DNA of 42,154 bases from Thioclava indica (lineage in GTDB: Bacteria > Pseudomonadota > Alphaproteobacteria > Rhodobacterales > Rhodobacteraceae), in assembly GCF_000714545.1 (NCBI RefSeq), contig NZ_AUNB01000028.1, positions 1 through 42,154 of the forward strand, given 5' to 3'. Below the pieces are notes generated by a model that saw only the letters and a program-made list of their open reading frames with translations, made no database searches and was not told where the DNA came from. The position numbers and the translations under genes are program-made. Every line of letters begins with the position of its first letter. The stretch's first letter is position 1. This document shows positions 27,476 through 34,914 of the stretch, in pieces.

Positions 27476-27525
27476 GGTAACCGTTCCCTTACCACGTCTG
27501 ATGGTCTGGTAACGTTTGCTTTACC
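27476..27525. promoter_or_regulatory. Pair of GGTAA-N8-TTACC operators upstream of exoY
   Basis: Two interrupted palindromes of identical architecture: GGTAACCGTTCCCTTACC (27476-27493) and GGTAACGTTTGCTTTACC (27508-27525). Each has 5-bp arms and an 8-bp spacer, both are followed by A, and the starts are 32 bases apart, about three helical turns, so two dimers would bind on the same face of the DNA. They end 139 bases before the exoY start. No such element was seen before the other exo operons. Confidence 0.6.
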
Positions 27526-27620
27526 ATTCATAATCAACGCCTAGATTTCTGCGATGCTGTGTGTAGTTTAATCACGGGTCGGCTTTCTCGTGGGTGAGAG
27601 AGTGGGGCAGTTTTAAAAAA

Positions 27621-27626
27621 TATAAT
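27621..27626 (+). promoter_or_regulatory. Candidate -10 box of exoY
   Basis: TATAAT in an A/T-rich stretch 38 bases before the exoY ATG. No matching -35 box is found 16-18 bases upstream, which would be consistent with an activator-dependent promoter. Confidence 0.35.
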
Positions 27627-27664
27627 CTATACAAATTCGGGTCCTTTAGCAAAGGGAGAGGGAT

Positions 27665-28378
27665 ATGTCCTTCGATCTTTTTCGTGTATTTGAGACAGGT
27701 GCTGCTGTTGTCGAGGAAAGACGGTTTCATGAGAAATATTCACCTCTTTTGCGATCTCGTGAGCCTATAGGAGGCAAAGTCAAACGCGGCGTCGATATAG
27801 CATTTGCAATATGCTTTGCGTCGCTGTGTCTTCCACTGTTTCTCGGTTTGATTTTAATGATCAAATTTACAAGTCGAGGGCCTGTGTTTTACGGCCATAC
27901 GCGCATCGGTTTTAACGGTCGGAAATTCCGTTGCTGGAAGTTTCGGTCGATGTACGAGAATGGCGATTCCATTCTGGAAAAACATTTCCGTGAATGTCCC
28001 GAAGACCGTTTGATATGGCAGCAGGAGCGCAAGCTAAAAAATGATCCTCGTGTGACGCCGGTCGGAGCTGTCCTGCGCAAGCTTAGCCTTGATGAACTGC
28101 CGCAGATCGTAAATGTTCTGACCGGTGAAATGAGCCTTATCGGTCCGCGTCCGGTTGTCGAAGACGAGCTGGAAATTTACGCCAGTTCGCGCAAACATTA
28201 TCTGCGTTCGCGCCCCGGTGTTACTGGCCTGTGGCAAGTTAGCGGGCGCTCGGATACCAGCTACTTCGAGCGGATTAAACTGGACCGCTATTATGTCACA
28301 CAGTGGCGTCCACTTTTGGATCTCTGGATTTTGTTTCGCACCATTCCAGCAGTTTTACTGTCTCGTGGCGCGCATTAA
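27665..28378 (+). CDS. exoY: Undecaprenyl-phosphate sugar-1-phosphate transferase (ExoY)
   Basis: Primes exopolysaccharide synthesis by putting a sugar-1-phosphate (galactose in S. meliloti) on undecaprenyl phosphate at the inner membrane. The 237-residue protein has one N-terminal hydrophobic hairpin (VDIAFAICFASLCLPLFLGLILM) and the full PglC/WcaJ catalytic core: SRGPVFYGHTRIGFNGRKFRCWKFRSM, LRKLSLDELPQIVNVLTGEMSLIGPRP and HYLRSRPGVTGLWQVSGRS. No extra N-terminal membrane domain, as in ExoY (226 aa). Strong AGGGAGAGGG site. Its control region carries several palindromes, and an ExoX-like protein lies in the same locus. Confidence 0.94.
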   Translation: MSFDLFRVFETGAAVVEERRFHEKYSPLLRSREPIGGKVKRGVDIAFAICFASLCLPLFLGLILMIKFTSRGPVFYGHTRIGFNGRKFRCWKFRSMYENGDSILEKHFRECPEDRLIWQQERKLKNDPRVTPVGAVLRKLSLDELPQIVNVLTGEMSLIGPRPVVEDELEIYASSRKHYLRSRPGVTGLWQVSGRSDTSYFERIKLDRYYVTQWRPLLDLWILFRTIPAVLLSRGAH

Positions 28379-29573
28379 GGCGCTTTCCATAAGGATGCTT
28401 CTGGCCGCAATCTTCGCGATTGTGGCCTTTGCGCATATGGCTTCGGCGGAGGCTATCGAACCCGGCTACGCGCTTGAAATTCACGTTATGAGTTGGGATC
28501 TGACGACGAACACTCTGAAGAACTGGACTGGCTGGACGACCCAATATCACGTTGATGACGACGGCACGATTGCGTTGCCGTTTCTGGGCACGGAGCACGT
28601 CGGCGGGTCAAAACCCGGTGATTTCGCAGCCAGGATCAGCAAAGGGCTTATGTCGCAGCTCGGGCTTTCTGAGGTCCCCGCTGTGACCGTCAACATTGTT
28701 TCGCGCCCCCCGGTTCTGGTGTTTGGCCTGGTGCGCACTGCCGGTCCGCAAGATTATAGGGCTGGTATGACTGTTCGCGACGCGCTCGCGCAGGCCGGGG
28801 GCGTTCCGCTGTCGGGCACCGAAAGCACTGACCCGCTGCGCACGCGGCTTGAGGCGCAGACGCTGTTGACCGAACTCAGCCAGAAAGAAGACGAATTGGG
28901 GGCTAAGTCGGCGCGTCTCAAGGCGGAGATTGCAGGCAAGTCCGACATTGATTTCCCGCCGCTATTAAACAGCGCGACGGGGGAAGTTTTGCGTGATCGC
29001 GAGCGCAGGTTACTAGCTTTGAATGCCGATAAAAGCGCGCGATCCCTATCTTTGGTTGATGGCCAGATCAAGCTGCTGACCAATGAAATCAAGACGCTTA
29101 CCCAGAAACAAAAGTCCCTTGATGCACAACGCAGCCTGGCGGCGGAGCAAGTGAAAGCGATTGGAAAGCTTGCCAATCAAGGGCTTGCGGTGAATTCGAG
29201 ACTCCTCGACGCGCAGCGCACAGCAGCGGCGATTGATACACAAGCCCTTGATACGCGAAGCGCTATTTTGAGCGCTCAACAAGACATTGCGGCGTCCGAA
29301 GCTGATCGTCTTGAGATTGTCAAAGGCCGTTCGGCGACGCTGCTGAAAGAGTTGCAGCAAGTGGCGTCTGATCTGGCCGAGACCCGCTCCAAGCGGGACC
29401 TTCAACAGCAGATCGTCACAATGTTGACTGCGGTTGAAAGTCCGGATGAGGCCGTCACGGCGACGGTGACGCGTCGCGGTCAAACGGCACCGATTGCGGC
29501 GAAGTTTGATTTCCTGCTCAAGCCGGGAGATGTCGTGGGGTTCAAGCTGAAAAGCGTCTCCCCAAAAGGATGA
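28365..29573 (+). CDS. exoF: Polysaccharide export protein, ExoF-like
   Basis: A 402-residue periplasmic/outer-membrane export protein. A signal peptide (IRMLLAAIFAIVAFAHMASA) precedes the polysaccharide-export domain (EPGYALEIHV...DGTIALPFLG, VTVNIVSRPPVLVFGLV) and an SLBB-like segment (DYRAGMTVRDALAQAGG), then about 200 residues of coiled coil (QKEDELGAKSARLKAEI, QIKLLTNEIKTLTQKQKSL) and a short C-terminal domain. No lipobox Cys, as in ExoF. Start GTG 28365 gives a charged signal-peptide start and overlaps exoY by 14 bases; ATG 28395 is the alternative. Works with ExoP and ExoQ in polymer export. Ends 6 bases from a converging glycosyltransferase. Confidence 0.85.
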   Translation: MARIKALSIRMLLAAIFAIVAFAHMASAEAIEPGYALEIHVMSWDLTTNTLKNWTGWTTQYHVDDDGTIALPFLGTEHVGGSKPGDFAARISKGLMSQLGLSEVPAVTVNIVSRPPVLVFGLVRTAGPQDYRAGMTVRDALAQAGGVPLSGTESTDPLRTRLEAQTLLTELSQKEDELGAKSARLKAEIAGKSDIDFPPLLNSATGEVLRDRERRLLALNADKSARSLSLVDGQIKLLTNEIKTLTQKQKSLDAQRSLAAEQVKAIGKLANQGLAVNSRLLDAQRTAAAIDTQALDTRSAILSAQQDIAASEADRLEIVKGRSATLLKELQQVASDLAETRSKRDLQQQIVTMLTAVESPDEAVTATVTRRGQTAPIAAKFDFLLKPGDVVGFKLKSVSPKG

Positions 29574-29579
29574 TCCGGG

Positions 29580-30575
29580 TTATTCCATCGGCAGCAGATA
29601 CCGTTTGGCTTCGGTGGGCCTTTTGTTTTTCTTCAGTGCGGCGGCGATTTTGTCACGCAATACGCCACGCGCGATCAACCAGAAAACATGTGGCCCTTGG
29701 GTCGCATACGCAAACGCCTTGGCCGAGCCGGAGTCTCGTTTGATGTCAAGAAACGCGTGCAAGACGTAGCGCGCCTTTAACTCACGAAGATAGGCGCGCA
29801 GAGCCTTCAGGCTTGCTGGATCGGGAGCAAGCATTTTAGAGAGTTCACGCGATGCAAATAGCAGATTTTTCAGATCTGCGGCACGGTGGCGGCCGCTCAG
29901 GCTTTCGGCGCGCACCAACGCGACGTATCCGACATGCGTGCTGACTTGAAAGCGCGCACCATGCGCCAACATTTCGACGTAAAACTTGAAGTCTTCACCC
30001 AACCGAAGGGTTTCATCATATTTTAGCCCAAACCGTTCGATGAAGTGTCGAGATATCAAAGGTTTGAGGAACCCAAGCTCTCCGCGATAGGCACTGGCAC
30101 GAGGGATATTTCCTAGAATGAAGTCTGATGTCTCAAGTCTGAATTCGCGTTTTTGACGCGTCTCTTCAACATCGGACCGTGTGACAGGATCGCGCCGCGT
30201 GTCTGGCACGAACACGATATTGTCGGCGATCATGTCCCAATCATCTCGTGCAAGCATGTCGGCAAACCGACCGGGTAAAAAGTAGTCATCGGCATCCAGT
30301 ATCGCGATCAGCGGCGCAGTGCTATGGGCGATCGCGACATTGCGCCCGGCGGCCGGTCCGATGTTGGTGTCCTGGTGCAGAACCGTCAGGCGCGCATCGC
30401 CGTCTGCCGCGTCTTGTGCGCATTTGGACGTGGCATCACTTGAGGCATCATCTATGACGACGACCTCACCGACCTCGGGCTGAAGCAACGCAGAGCGCAC
30501 AGCCTTTGCGATAGTTTTCGCGGCATTATGTGCTGGAATAATAACGCATATCGGGCGTTTAACAGAGGCATTCAT
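29580..30575 (-). CDS. GT2 glycosyltransferase (ExoU/ExoW type)
   Basis: A 331-residue family 2 glycosyltransferase: CVIIPAHNAAKTIAKAV, VVVIDDASSDAT, IAILDADDYFLPGRF, and the acceptor segment LKYDETLRLGEDFKFYVEML. The whole layout, including MIADNIVFVPD and LGFLKPLISRHF, parallels the GT2 at 20549 (MVADDMVFFSD, LGYIKPLILRAA), so they are likely paralogues. Its ATG overlaps the stop of the nucleotidyltransferase gene by four bases, so the two are cotranscribed, divergent from the lasso-peptide genes. It may serve the exopolysaccharide or take part in sugar decoration of the lasso peptide; the sequence does not decide. Confidence 0.8.
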   Translation of the reverse strand: MNASVKRPICVIIPAHNAAKTIAKAVRSALLQPEVGEVVVIDDASSDATSKCAQDAADGDARLTVLHQDTNIGPAAGRNVAIAHSTAPLIAILDADDYFLPGRFADMLARDDWDMIADNIVFVPDTRRDPVTRSDVEETRQKREFRLETSDFILGNIPRASAYRGELGFLKPLISRHFIERFGLKYDETLRLGEDFKFYVEMLAHGARFQVSTHVGYVALVRAESLSGRHRAADLKNLLFASRELSKMLAPDPASLKALRAYLRELKARYVLHAFLDIKRDSGSAKAFAYATQGPHVFWLIARGVLRDKIAAALKKNKRPTEAKRYLLPME

Positions 30576-31702
30576 AGCGTCGCCCTCTTGCGCGCCGTCC
30601 TGTATTCAAGCGATTTTCGCAAGACTTCCGACATGAGGGACCGGGTGCTTTCCTGGATGAACCGAAGTGGAGCGTTCCCGCAAAGTTCGCGCAGCAACCG
30701 CCGCCGCCGCGGCCAAGGGAGCGCGTCGAGCCAGGGCGTCGCAATCATTGGGCGCAGGGTTGGCCCCTCAATCTCCGATAGCGGCATCGGAAGCGGTAGA
30801 TCGGGTCTATCGAAATCGGGGAAAGTGGCATCAAGCGCGCGAACCGCAAGCCCCAAGGTCTGCTCCAGTCCGTTGTTTCTGGCAGCGATAAGCAGATCGG
30901 CCAGGTCGGCTTCGCGCAATTGTGTCAGCGTAGCGCGCAGGTCAACGATCAGGCTCAGCGCGGGCTCATGCGATAACATGGCTTTCGAGATTGATATCGC
31001 TGCAAGAAGGCTTCGATCAACGGGGCAGGGCGTCTCGAATGCCAGATCCTCATAGATCATCTCCGAGCGCCGGTCGAAAAGTCCCGGCAGATCAAGCGGC
31101 CGTGGCAAGCCGGGTTGTTGAACGCCGTGATGCAGGTCGATAACGACACCGGTTTTATGGTTGATGAAATGCATCTCATCGAGAAAATGCGCCCACCAAA
31201 TCGCATGGGCGCTATCAAGTTGCACATAGCCTGCATCCACGACGCATTGCGCGGCATGAGATCGCTGCGATCGCGGAACAAGGATGTCCACGTCGGAGCT
31301 GGGTTTTTGCAGATAGGTGCCATACAGCGCCACTTGTTGCAGCGGCCCCTTGAAGTGTAGATGCGCAATGCCCGCTTTATTTAAGGCGGTGGAGATTTCG
31401 GCCCCCGCCAATAGTCCGCGTCGATTGAGCGCCAAGGTGCGCAGCCGCATCTCGTTGATCGCAGGCGCCAGAGCGGCGCACACCCTTGGCAGGTCTGCTA
31501 CATTTGCGGGCAAGAAGTTCAGCATTTTGTTAAGGCGTGCAAGTTCGAACAGGCGCACAGGGTCGAGTGTTTCAAAGCGGGGGGCATGTTCTCGCAAATT
31601 AACCGGCTCGAAAATGCTTGAAGCTGCAAGTAAAATATAATTGAGCTCTGTGTCGCAAGAGTGGCCGCGAACCTTTTCAAATTCTTCAGGAGAAAACGGC
31701 AA
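30572..31702 (-). CDS. Nucleotidyltransferase-family protein of lasso clusters (NTP_transf_5 type)
   Basis: A 376-residue protein of the family of uncharacterised nucleotidyltransferases found in RiPP and exopolysaccharide loci. The nucleotidyltransferase signature is HLHFKGPLQQVALYGTY followed by KPSSDVDILVPRS (the D-x-D metal pair after the helix), with a third acid in VVIDLHHGV. Flanking helices are as usual in the family. Relatives occur beside lasso-peptide kinases; in the pseudomycoidin pathway such a protein was reported to add hexose to the phosphorylated C terminus. Located directly upstream and divergent from the precursor gene, it is the best candidate for a further tailoring step after the kinase. 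Confidence 0.75.
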   Translation of the reverse strand: MPFSPEEFEKVRGHSCDTELNYILLAASSIFEPVNLREHAPRFETLDPVRLFELARLNKMLNFLPANVADLPRVCAALAPAINEMRLRTLALNRRGLLAGAEISTALNKAGIAHLHFKGPLQQVALYGTYLQKPSSDVDILVPRSQRSHAAQCVVDAGYVQLDSAHAIWWAHFLDEMHFINHKTGVVIDLHHGVQQPGLPRPLDLPGLFDRRSEMIYEDLAFETPCPVDRSLLAAISISKAMLSHEPALSLIVDLRATLTQLREADLADLLIAARNNGLEQTLGLAVRALDATFPDFDRPDLPLPMPLSEIEGPTLRPMIATPWLDALPWPRRRRLLRELCGNAPLRFIQESTRSLMSEVLRKSLEYRTARKRATL

Positions 31703-32045
31703 CTCGGACTCTCCTTTTAGCGGATGGGCATGCCGCTGACAGCATTTGTTTCGCGAAGAGTATTGATTTGATATCTTCGATCAAGTGAAATGACAGACCC
31801 CGTAGATCAAATAGCTGCGAATCGGCTTGGCGTGCCGTTTGGAAAGTTACGACATATTGCATCTTGCTCCACACGTCAGGATATATGGCGATTTTTTGGT
31901 TTCGCCCTCAGGTTGAATCTGCGTTCACATTGCCGAGGGAGGCCGCCGTTTGGTGCCATATTTAATTGACGTGAGGGGGGTGCCGACGGAGACTCACGAA
32001 ATTAGCCCTTCAAGGTGCTAAATTTTCAAAAAGCGGAGTATTTAT
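31703..32045. other. 343-base divergent control region of the lasso-peptide cluster
   Basis: No open frame with support. It must carry promoters for the nucleotidyltransferase operon and for the precursor gene. An interrupted inverted repeat TTGAT...ATCAA lies at about 31765-31786, and an AT-rich CATATTTAATTG at about 31957-31968 is a possible -10 region for the precursor transcript. A GCGGAG ribosome-binding site precedes the precursor ATG. Nothing else stands out. Confidence 0.4.
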
Positions 32046-32186
32046 ATGCAAAAGAAAACTTACGCTACGCCGACTTTGCGTCAACACGGTAAGCTTGAGG
32101 ACATGACACATGGCCAGAGCACCGGATCGGAACTGGATCATATGTTCCCGGATGGCACTCCGTTCAGCCATCTGACCTTTTCCTGA
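32046..32186 (+). CDS. Lasso peptide precursor (A protein), 46 residues
   Basis: A short gene with GCGGAG about 9 bases before its ATG. Residues 1-22 form the leader: MQKKTYATPTLRQHG... fits the lasso leader pattern Y6-x2-P9-x-L11-x3-G15, which the recognition element binds, and ends T21-H22 with Thr at the penultimate position, the peptidase mark. The core (residues 23-46, 24 aa) starts GQSTGSELD and ends SHLTFS. Gly1 can form the macrolactam with Asp9 (nine-residue ring, as in astexin-type peptides); Glu7 would give a rarer seven-residue ring. The C-terminal Ser24 is the expected target of the kinase encoded downstream. The following five genes are exactly those needed for maturation and export. 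Identity rests on motif plus context and is very likely correct. Confidence 0.9.
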   Translation: MQKKTYATPTLRQHGKLEDMTHGQSTGSELDHMFPDGTPFSHLTFS

Positions 32187-32211
32187 ACTGTCTGACCAGA
32201 GATCACGTTGC

Positions 32212-32249
32212 AAAAAAAAATTCCCAGGGCGCGTCGACGCGCGCCCTGG
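32212..32249 (+). terminator. Intercistronic hairpin between precursor and processing genes
   Basis: A run of nine A (32212-32220) is followed by CCAGGGCGCG, six loop bases and CGCGCCCTGG (32224-32249), a perfect 10-bp stem, then CTTTAGC. The forward T tail is weak, so partial termination or 3' protection of the precursor mRNA is likely, giving more precursor than enzyme transcript. Read on the reverse strand it is followed by nine T and is a full terminator that would stop antisense transcripts. Confidence 0.65.
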
Positions 32250-32309
32250 CTTTAGCGCCGTTGAAAATGTCTTGATGGGCGCAGGTTGAATTTTAAGTAG
32301 GTATCCGGC

Positions 32310-32573
32310 ATGAATTATCGGCCATTTTCGAATTGTGTTGCTTGCGATTATGCTGACGGGATCGCCGTGCTCAATTTGCAAACCAACATATATTACAGTC
32401 TTGATCCGGTCGGTGCGACCGTTTGGGCCGCGCTGGTTCCCGGCGCGGATATCGCCACAATCGTTGCGGCAGTGACCGAGGAATTCGATGTCACCGCAGA
32501 GGTTTGCAAGCCTGATATCGAAAGCCTGCTATCGGACATGGCCACACAAAACCTGGTCGAGACATTCCCGTGA
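32310..32573 (+). CDS. Lasso peptide B1 protein (PqqD-like RiPP recognition element)
   Basis: An 87-residue PqqD-fold protein. It begins with the beta strands that bind leader peptides (DYADGIAVLNLQTNIYYSLDPVGATVWAAL), followed by helices (IATIVAAVTEEFDVTAEVCKPDIESLLSDMATQNLVE). Such stand-alone recognition elements grip the YxxPxL leader motif and bring the precursor to the leader peptidase. It overlaps the B2 gene by four bases (GTGA). Size and order (A-B1-B2-C) match split-B lasso clusters. Confidence 0.88.
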   Translation: MNYRPFSNCVACDYADGIAVLNLQTNIYYSLDPVGATVWAALVPGADIATIVAAVTEEFDVTAEVCKPDIESLLSDMATQNLVETFP

Positions 32574-33040
32574 TCAAGCAGCGGCACAGGTCAACCGGCT
32601 CGCTGCATTCCTTGCGCGTGCTGTGCCTGTCGGGTTTGGTCGTGGTGACGACGCGCCTTGTACTTAGCTTGCGCGCAACCCATCGGCTTCAGGCGCAGAT
32701 CGACAAGGCGCATGCTCGCAATAAACGCGCGGCGCCCGATCCCCAGATGCATCTTCATGATATGCGCGAAGTTGCGTGGGCAGTTGCTGCCAGCGCGCGC
32801 CTTGTGCCGGGGGCGAGTTGCCTGACGCAAGCGATGGCGGGGCGTTGGCTATTGGCACGTCGCGGTTGGGAGACCGTGGTTGAGTTGAGCTTGCCGATGG
32901 ACACGTCAAAGGGGTTTCGCCCTCATGCCTGGCTCCTGAGCGGGGAGACGATTGTTTTGGGCGGCACATCGCTTGATTATGCCCGTCATCGTCGATTTGA
33001 ACGTCCAGTCGAAATGCCGGCGCATGAAGGTATCGAATGA
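32570..33040 (+). CDS. Lasso peptide B2 leader peptidase (transglutaminase-like)
   Basis: A 156-residue cysteine peptidase of the McjB C-terminal type that removes the leader and hands the core to the cyclase. The catalytic Cys is C84 in LVPGASCLTQAMAGRWLL, and the His is H119 in FRPHAWLLSG, 35 residues later (36 in McjB). The third triad residue is not obvious; the usual position after the His has IVLGG, as in many proteobacterial homologues, with D136 close by. A hydrophobic N-terminal stretch (LRVLCLSGLVVVTTRLVL) is common in this family. Starts with GTG overlapping the B1 stop and overlaps the C gene by four bases. Confidence 0.88.
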   Translation: MIKQRHRSTGSLHSLRVLCLSGLVVVTTRLVLSLRATHRLQAQIDKAHARNKRAAPDPQMHLHDMREVAWAVAASARLVPGASCLTQAMAGRWLLARRGWETVVELSLPMDTSKGFRPHAWLLSGETIVLGGTSLDYARHRRFERPVEMPAHEGIE

Positions 33041-34914
33041 GCGGCGTGGCCGCAGTTCTCACCCTGACCGGAGATCCGGCCCGGTCTGAAGCACTGCTTG
33101 ATGAGATAACGGGACGCCTGCGTCATCGAGGGGCACATGGTCACGCCAGAATATGCGATGGCCGGGCGGCTCTGGCGCATCTTTACCTTGACACGGGCGT
33201 CGCCACGCACGGAGGCATCGGACCGTGGCGCCAGCGCCCCGACGGGCCGGTTCTGAGCGGTGATCTGGCGATTATCAATGGTCCGGATTTGGCGAAGGCC
33301 GCGGGTTGTCCTTATCAAGACGATGCTTGTGCGATTTTGGCCGCCTATGATCGGTGGGGGCTCGATATGTGCCCTAAGATCGAGGGCGAATTTGCGTTTG
33401 TGATCTGGGATGGCGCGCGTCAGCGTTTATGCGGTGTGCGTGACAGGTTTGGTGTCAAGCCATTAGCTTTCAAGGCAAAATCAGAAGAGATTTCCTTTGC
33501 CAGCGAGCCGGCGGCGCTTGCTTGTTCCGGGGAGAGCCTGGATGACGGTTGGATCGCCCGGTTTCTTGCAGGCGATGAAAGTGATCCGCGCCGAACCGCC
33601 TTTCGTGATATATTCCGCGTGCCTGCCGGGCATATGGTGGTGTGCGAAAATGCAGGCGTCAAGGTGCGGTCGTGGTGGCAGATCGAGGCGCGCGACGTTG
33701 CGGCCTCTGAGGCCCCGGAGGCGCTGGCCGAAGCGCTTGATCGCGCTGTAAGACTACGCCTGCAGGGCGATTGCGCGACACTGCTGAGCGGCGGGCTGGA
33801 TTCCAGCGCAATGACCTGTCTGGCCGCGCGTCATTCCCCTGATCCTATCCGCGCAATTTCCATGCGTTACCGTGATATGCCTGCACTTGATGAGGGCGTC
33901 TATATCGACGCTGTTCGCGCCTTGGGCAACATCAAGGGGATTGATGAACAGGCAGTAACCGGCGCTTCGTTTGACGACCCCGAACAACGTCTGCGCGAGC
34001 AAGGCTATCCGTTCTTTGCACCGGGTCAGGCAACGGCCTATCAGACGTATCGTGCTGTCGCGGCTAGCGGAGCGCGCGCCGTGATTGAGGGGCATGGTGG
34101 TGACGAGGTGATCGGCACGGGCGTGTGGTATTACGCAGAACTGGCGCGGCAACATCATTGGGGCGCGCTTTGGACGTCGCTGCGCCAGCGCAACGCCTTT
34201 GATCCGTTGCCCCTCGGGCCGCGCGCCTTGATGGCACGGGCGTTGCGCAGACATGGGCCGCGCCCGGTACGGGGGGCGCTTCGGCTTTGCGGGGTGTCTT
34301 ACGCGCCAAACCGGGGGGCGCAACTTGACCTGTTGTCTGCGCATTGGGCGAAACGTCTGGCCGATGAGCCCGCGCTGCCAGATGCGTTAACCTATACGCA
34401 CGAGCATCTGCCAGAAACGCAGCGTCGACATGCCCAACTGATCCAGAATGCCGGGACCGGAACCGGGTTTGAAATACTTGACCGCGCTGGCGTCCACAGC
34501 GGCATAGAGCTGCGCTATCCATTTTACGATCGCCACGTCGTTGCGATCACCTTGGGACAACATAGCCGCGAGAAAATTGCAGACGGTCAGCCCCGCGCAT
34601 TGTTGCGCCGCGCGATGAAGGGGATTTTACCCGAAACCGTGCGTTTGCGGCGCGACAAGATCGACTTCACGCCTAATCTTTTGGCCGGTGTCGGCAGCGA
34701 CGTTCGTCAGGATCTGGCACGTTTGTGCAAGATGGTGCCGCCGCATTTGCAAGCCTTTATCACCCCCGAGGCCGCCAGCGCGCTCAGCGCAGCGCTTGAT
34801 GATCCCGAAAGCGGTGCAGAGCCGCTCAAGCCGCTGTGGCGTTTGTACTGGCTTGATCGCTGGCTGCGGATGCAACAGCCAATCGGGCGATCCGAAAGTG
34901 AGGTGCCGTCATGA
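33037..34914 (+). CDS. Lasso cyclase (C protein, asparagine-synthetase-like)
   Basis: A 625-residue homologue of asparagine synthetase B, the McjC role: it adenylates the ring Asp/Glu side chain and closes the macrolactam with the core Gly amine. The N-terminal amidotransferase-like domain has GRLRHRGAHGHARI and GEFAFVIWDGARQRLCGVRDRFGVKPL, but the glutaminase Cys after the start Met is replaced by Ser (MSGVAAV), as expected for an enzyme that does not use glutamine. The synthetase domain has the ATP-pyrophosphatase loop LLSGGLDSSAM (S251-S257) and later RYPFYDRHVV. Overlaps both neighbours by four bases. Confidence 0.92.
   Translation: MSGVAAVLTLTGDPARSEALLDEITGRLRHRGAHGHARICDGRAALAHLYLDTGVATHGGIGPWRQRPDGPVLSGDLAIINGPDLAKAAGCPYQDDACAILAAYDRWGLDMCPKIEGEFAFVIWDGARQRLCGVRDRFGVKPLAFKAKSEEISFASEPAALACSGESLDDGWIARFLAGDESDPRRTAFRDIFRVPAGHMVVCENAGVKVRSWWQIEARDVAASEAPEALAEALDRAVRLRLQGDCATLLSGGLDSSAMTCLAARHSPDPIRAISMRYRDMPALDEGVYIDAVRALGNIKGIDEQAVTGASFDDPEQRLREQGYPFFAPGQATAYQTYRAVAASGARAVIEGHGGDEVIGTGVWYYAELARQHHWGALWTSLRQRNAFDPLPLGPRALMARALRRHGPRPVRGALRLCGVSYAPNRGAQLDLLSAHWAKRLADEPALPDALTYTHEHLPETQRRHAQLIQNAGTGTGFEILDRAGVHSGIELRYPFYDRHVVAITLGQHSREKIADGQPRALLRRAMKGILPETVRLRRDKIDFTPNLLAGVGSDVRQDLARLCKMVPPHLQAFITPEAASALSAALDDPESGAEPLKPLWRLYWLDRWLRMQQPIGRSESEVPS

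Larger units (their letters stand above)
27256..27664. other. 409-base gene-free region upstream of exoY
   Basis: No coding sequence is supported here. The first 160 bases show nothing definite. From 27436 the region becomes AT-rich and holds three palindromic elements listed separately, then a TATAAT at 27621-27626 in an A/T stretch, and a strong AGGGAGAGGG ribosome-binding site before exoY. It looks like an elaborate exoY control region with a long 5' leader. Confidence 0.6.

Noticed and set aside
32250-32309. A possible second lasso precursor between the hairpin and B1
   Set aside because: No start codon with a leader motif occurs in this gap.
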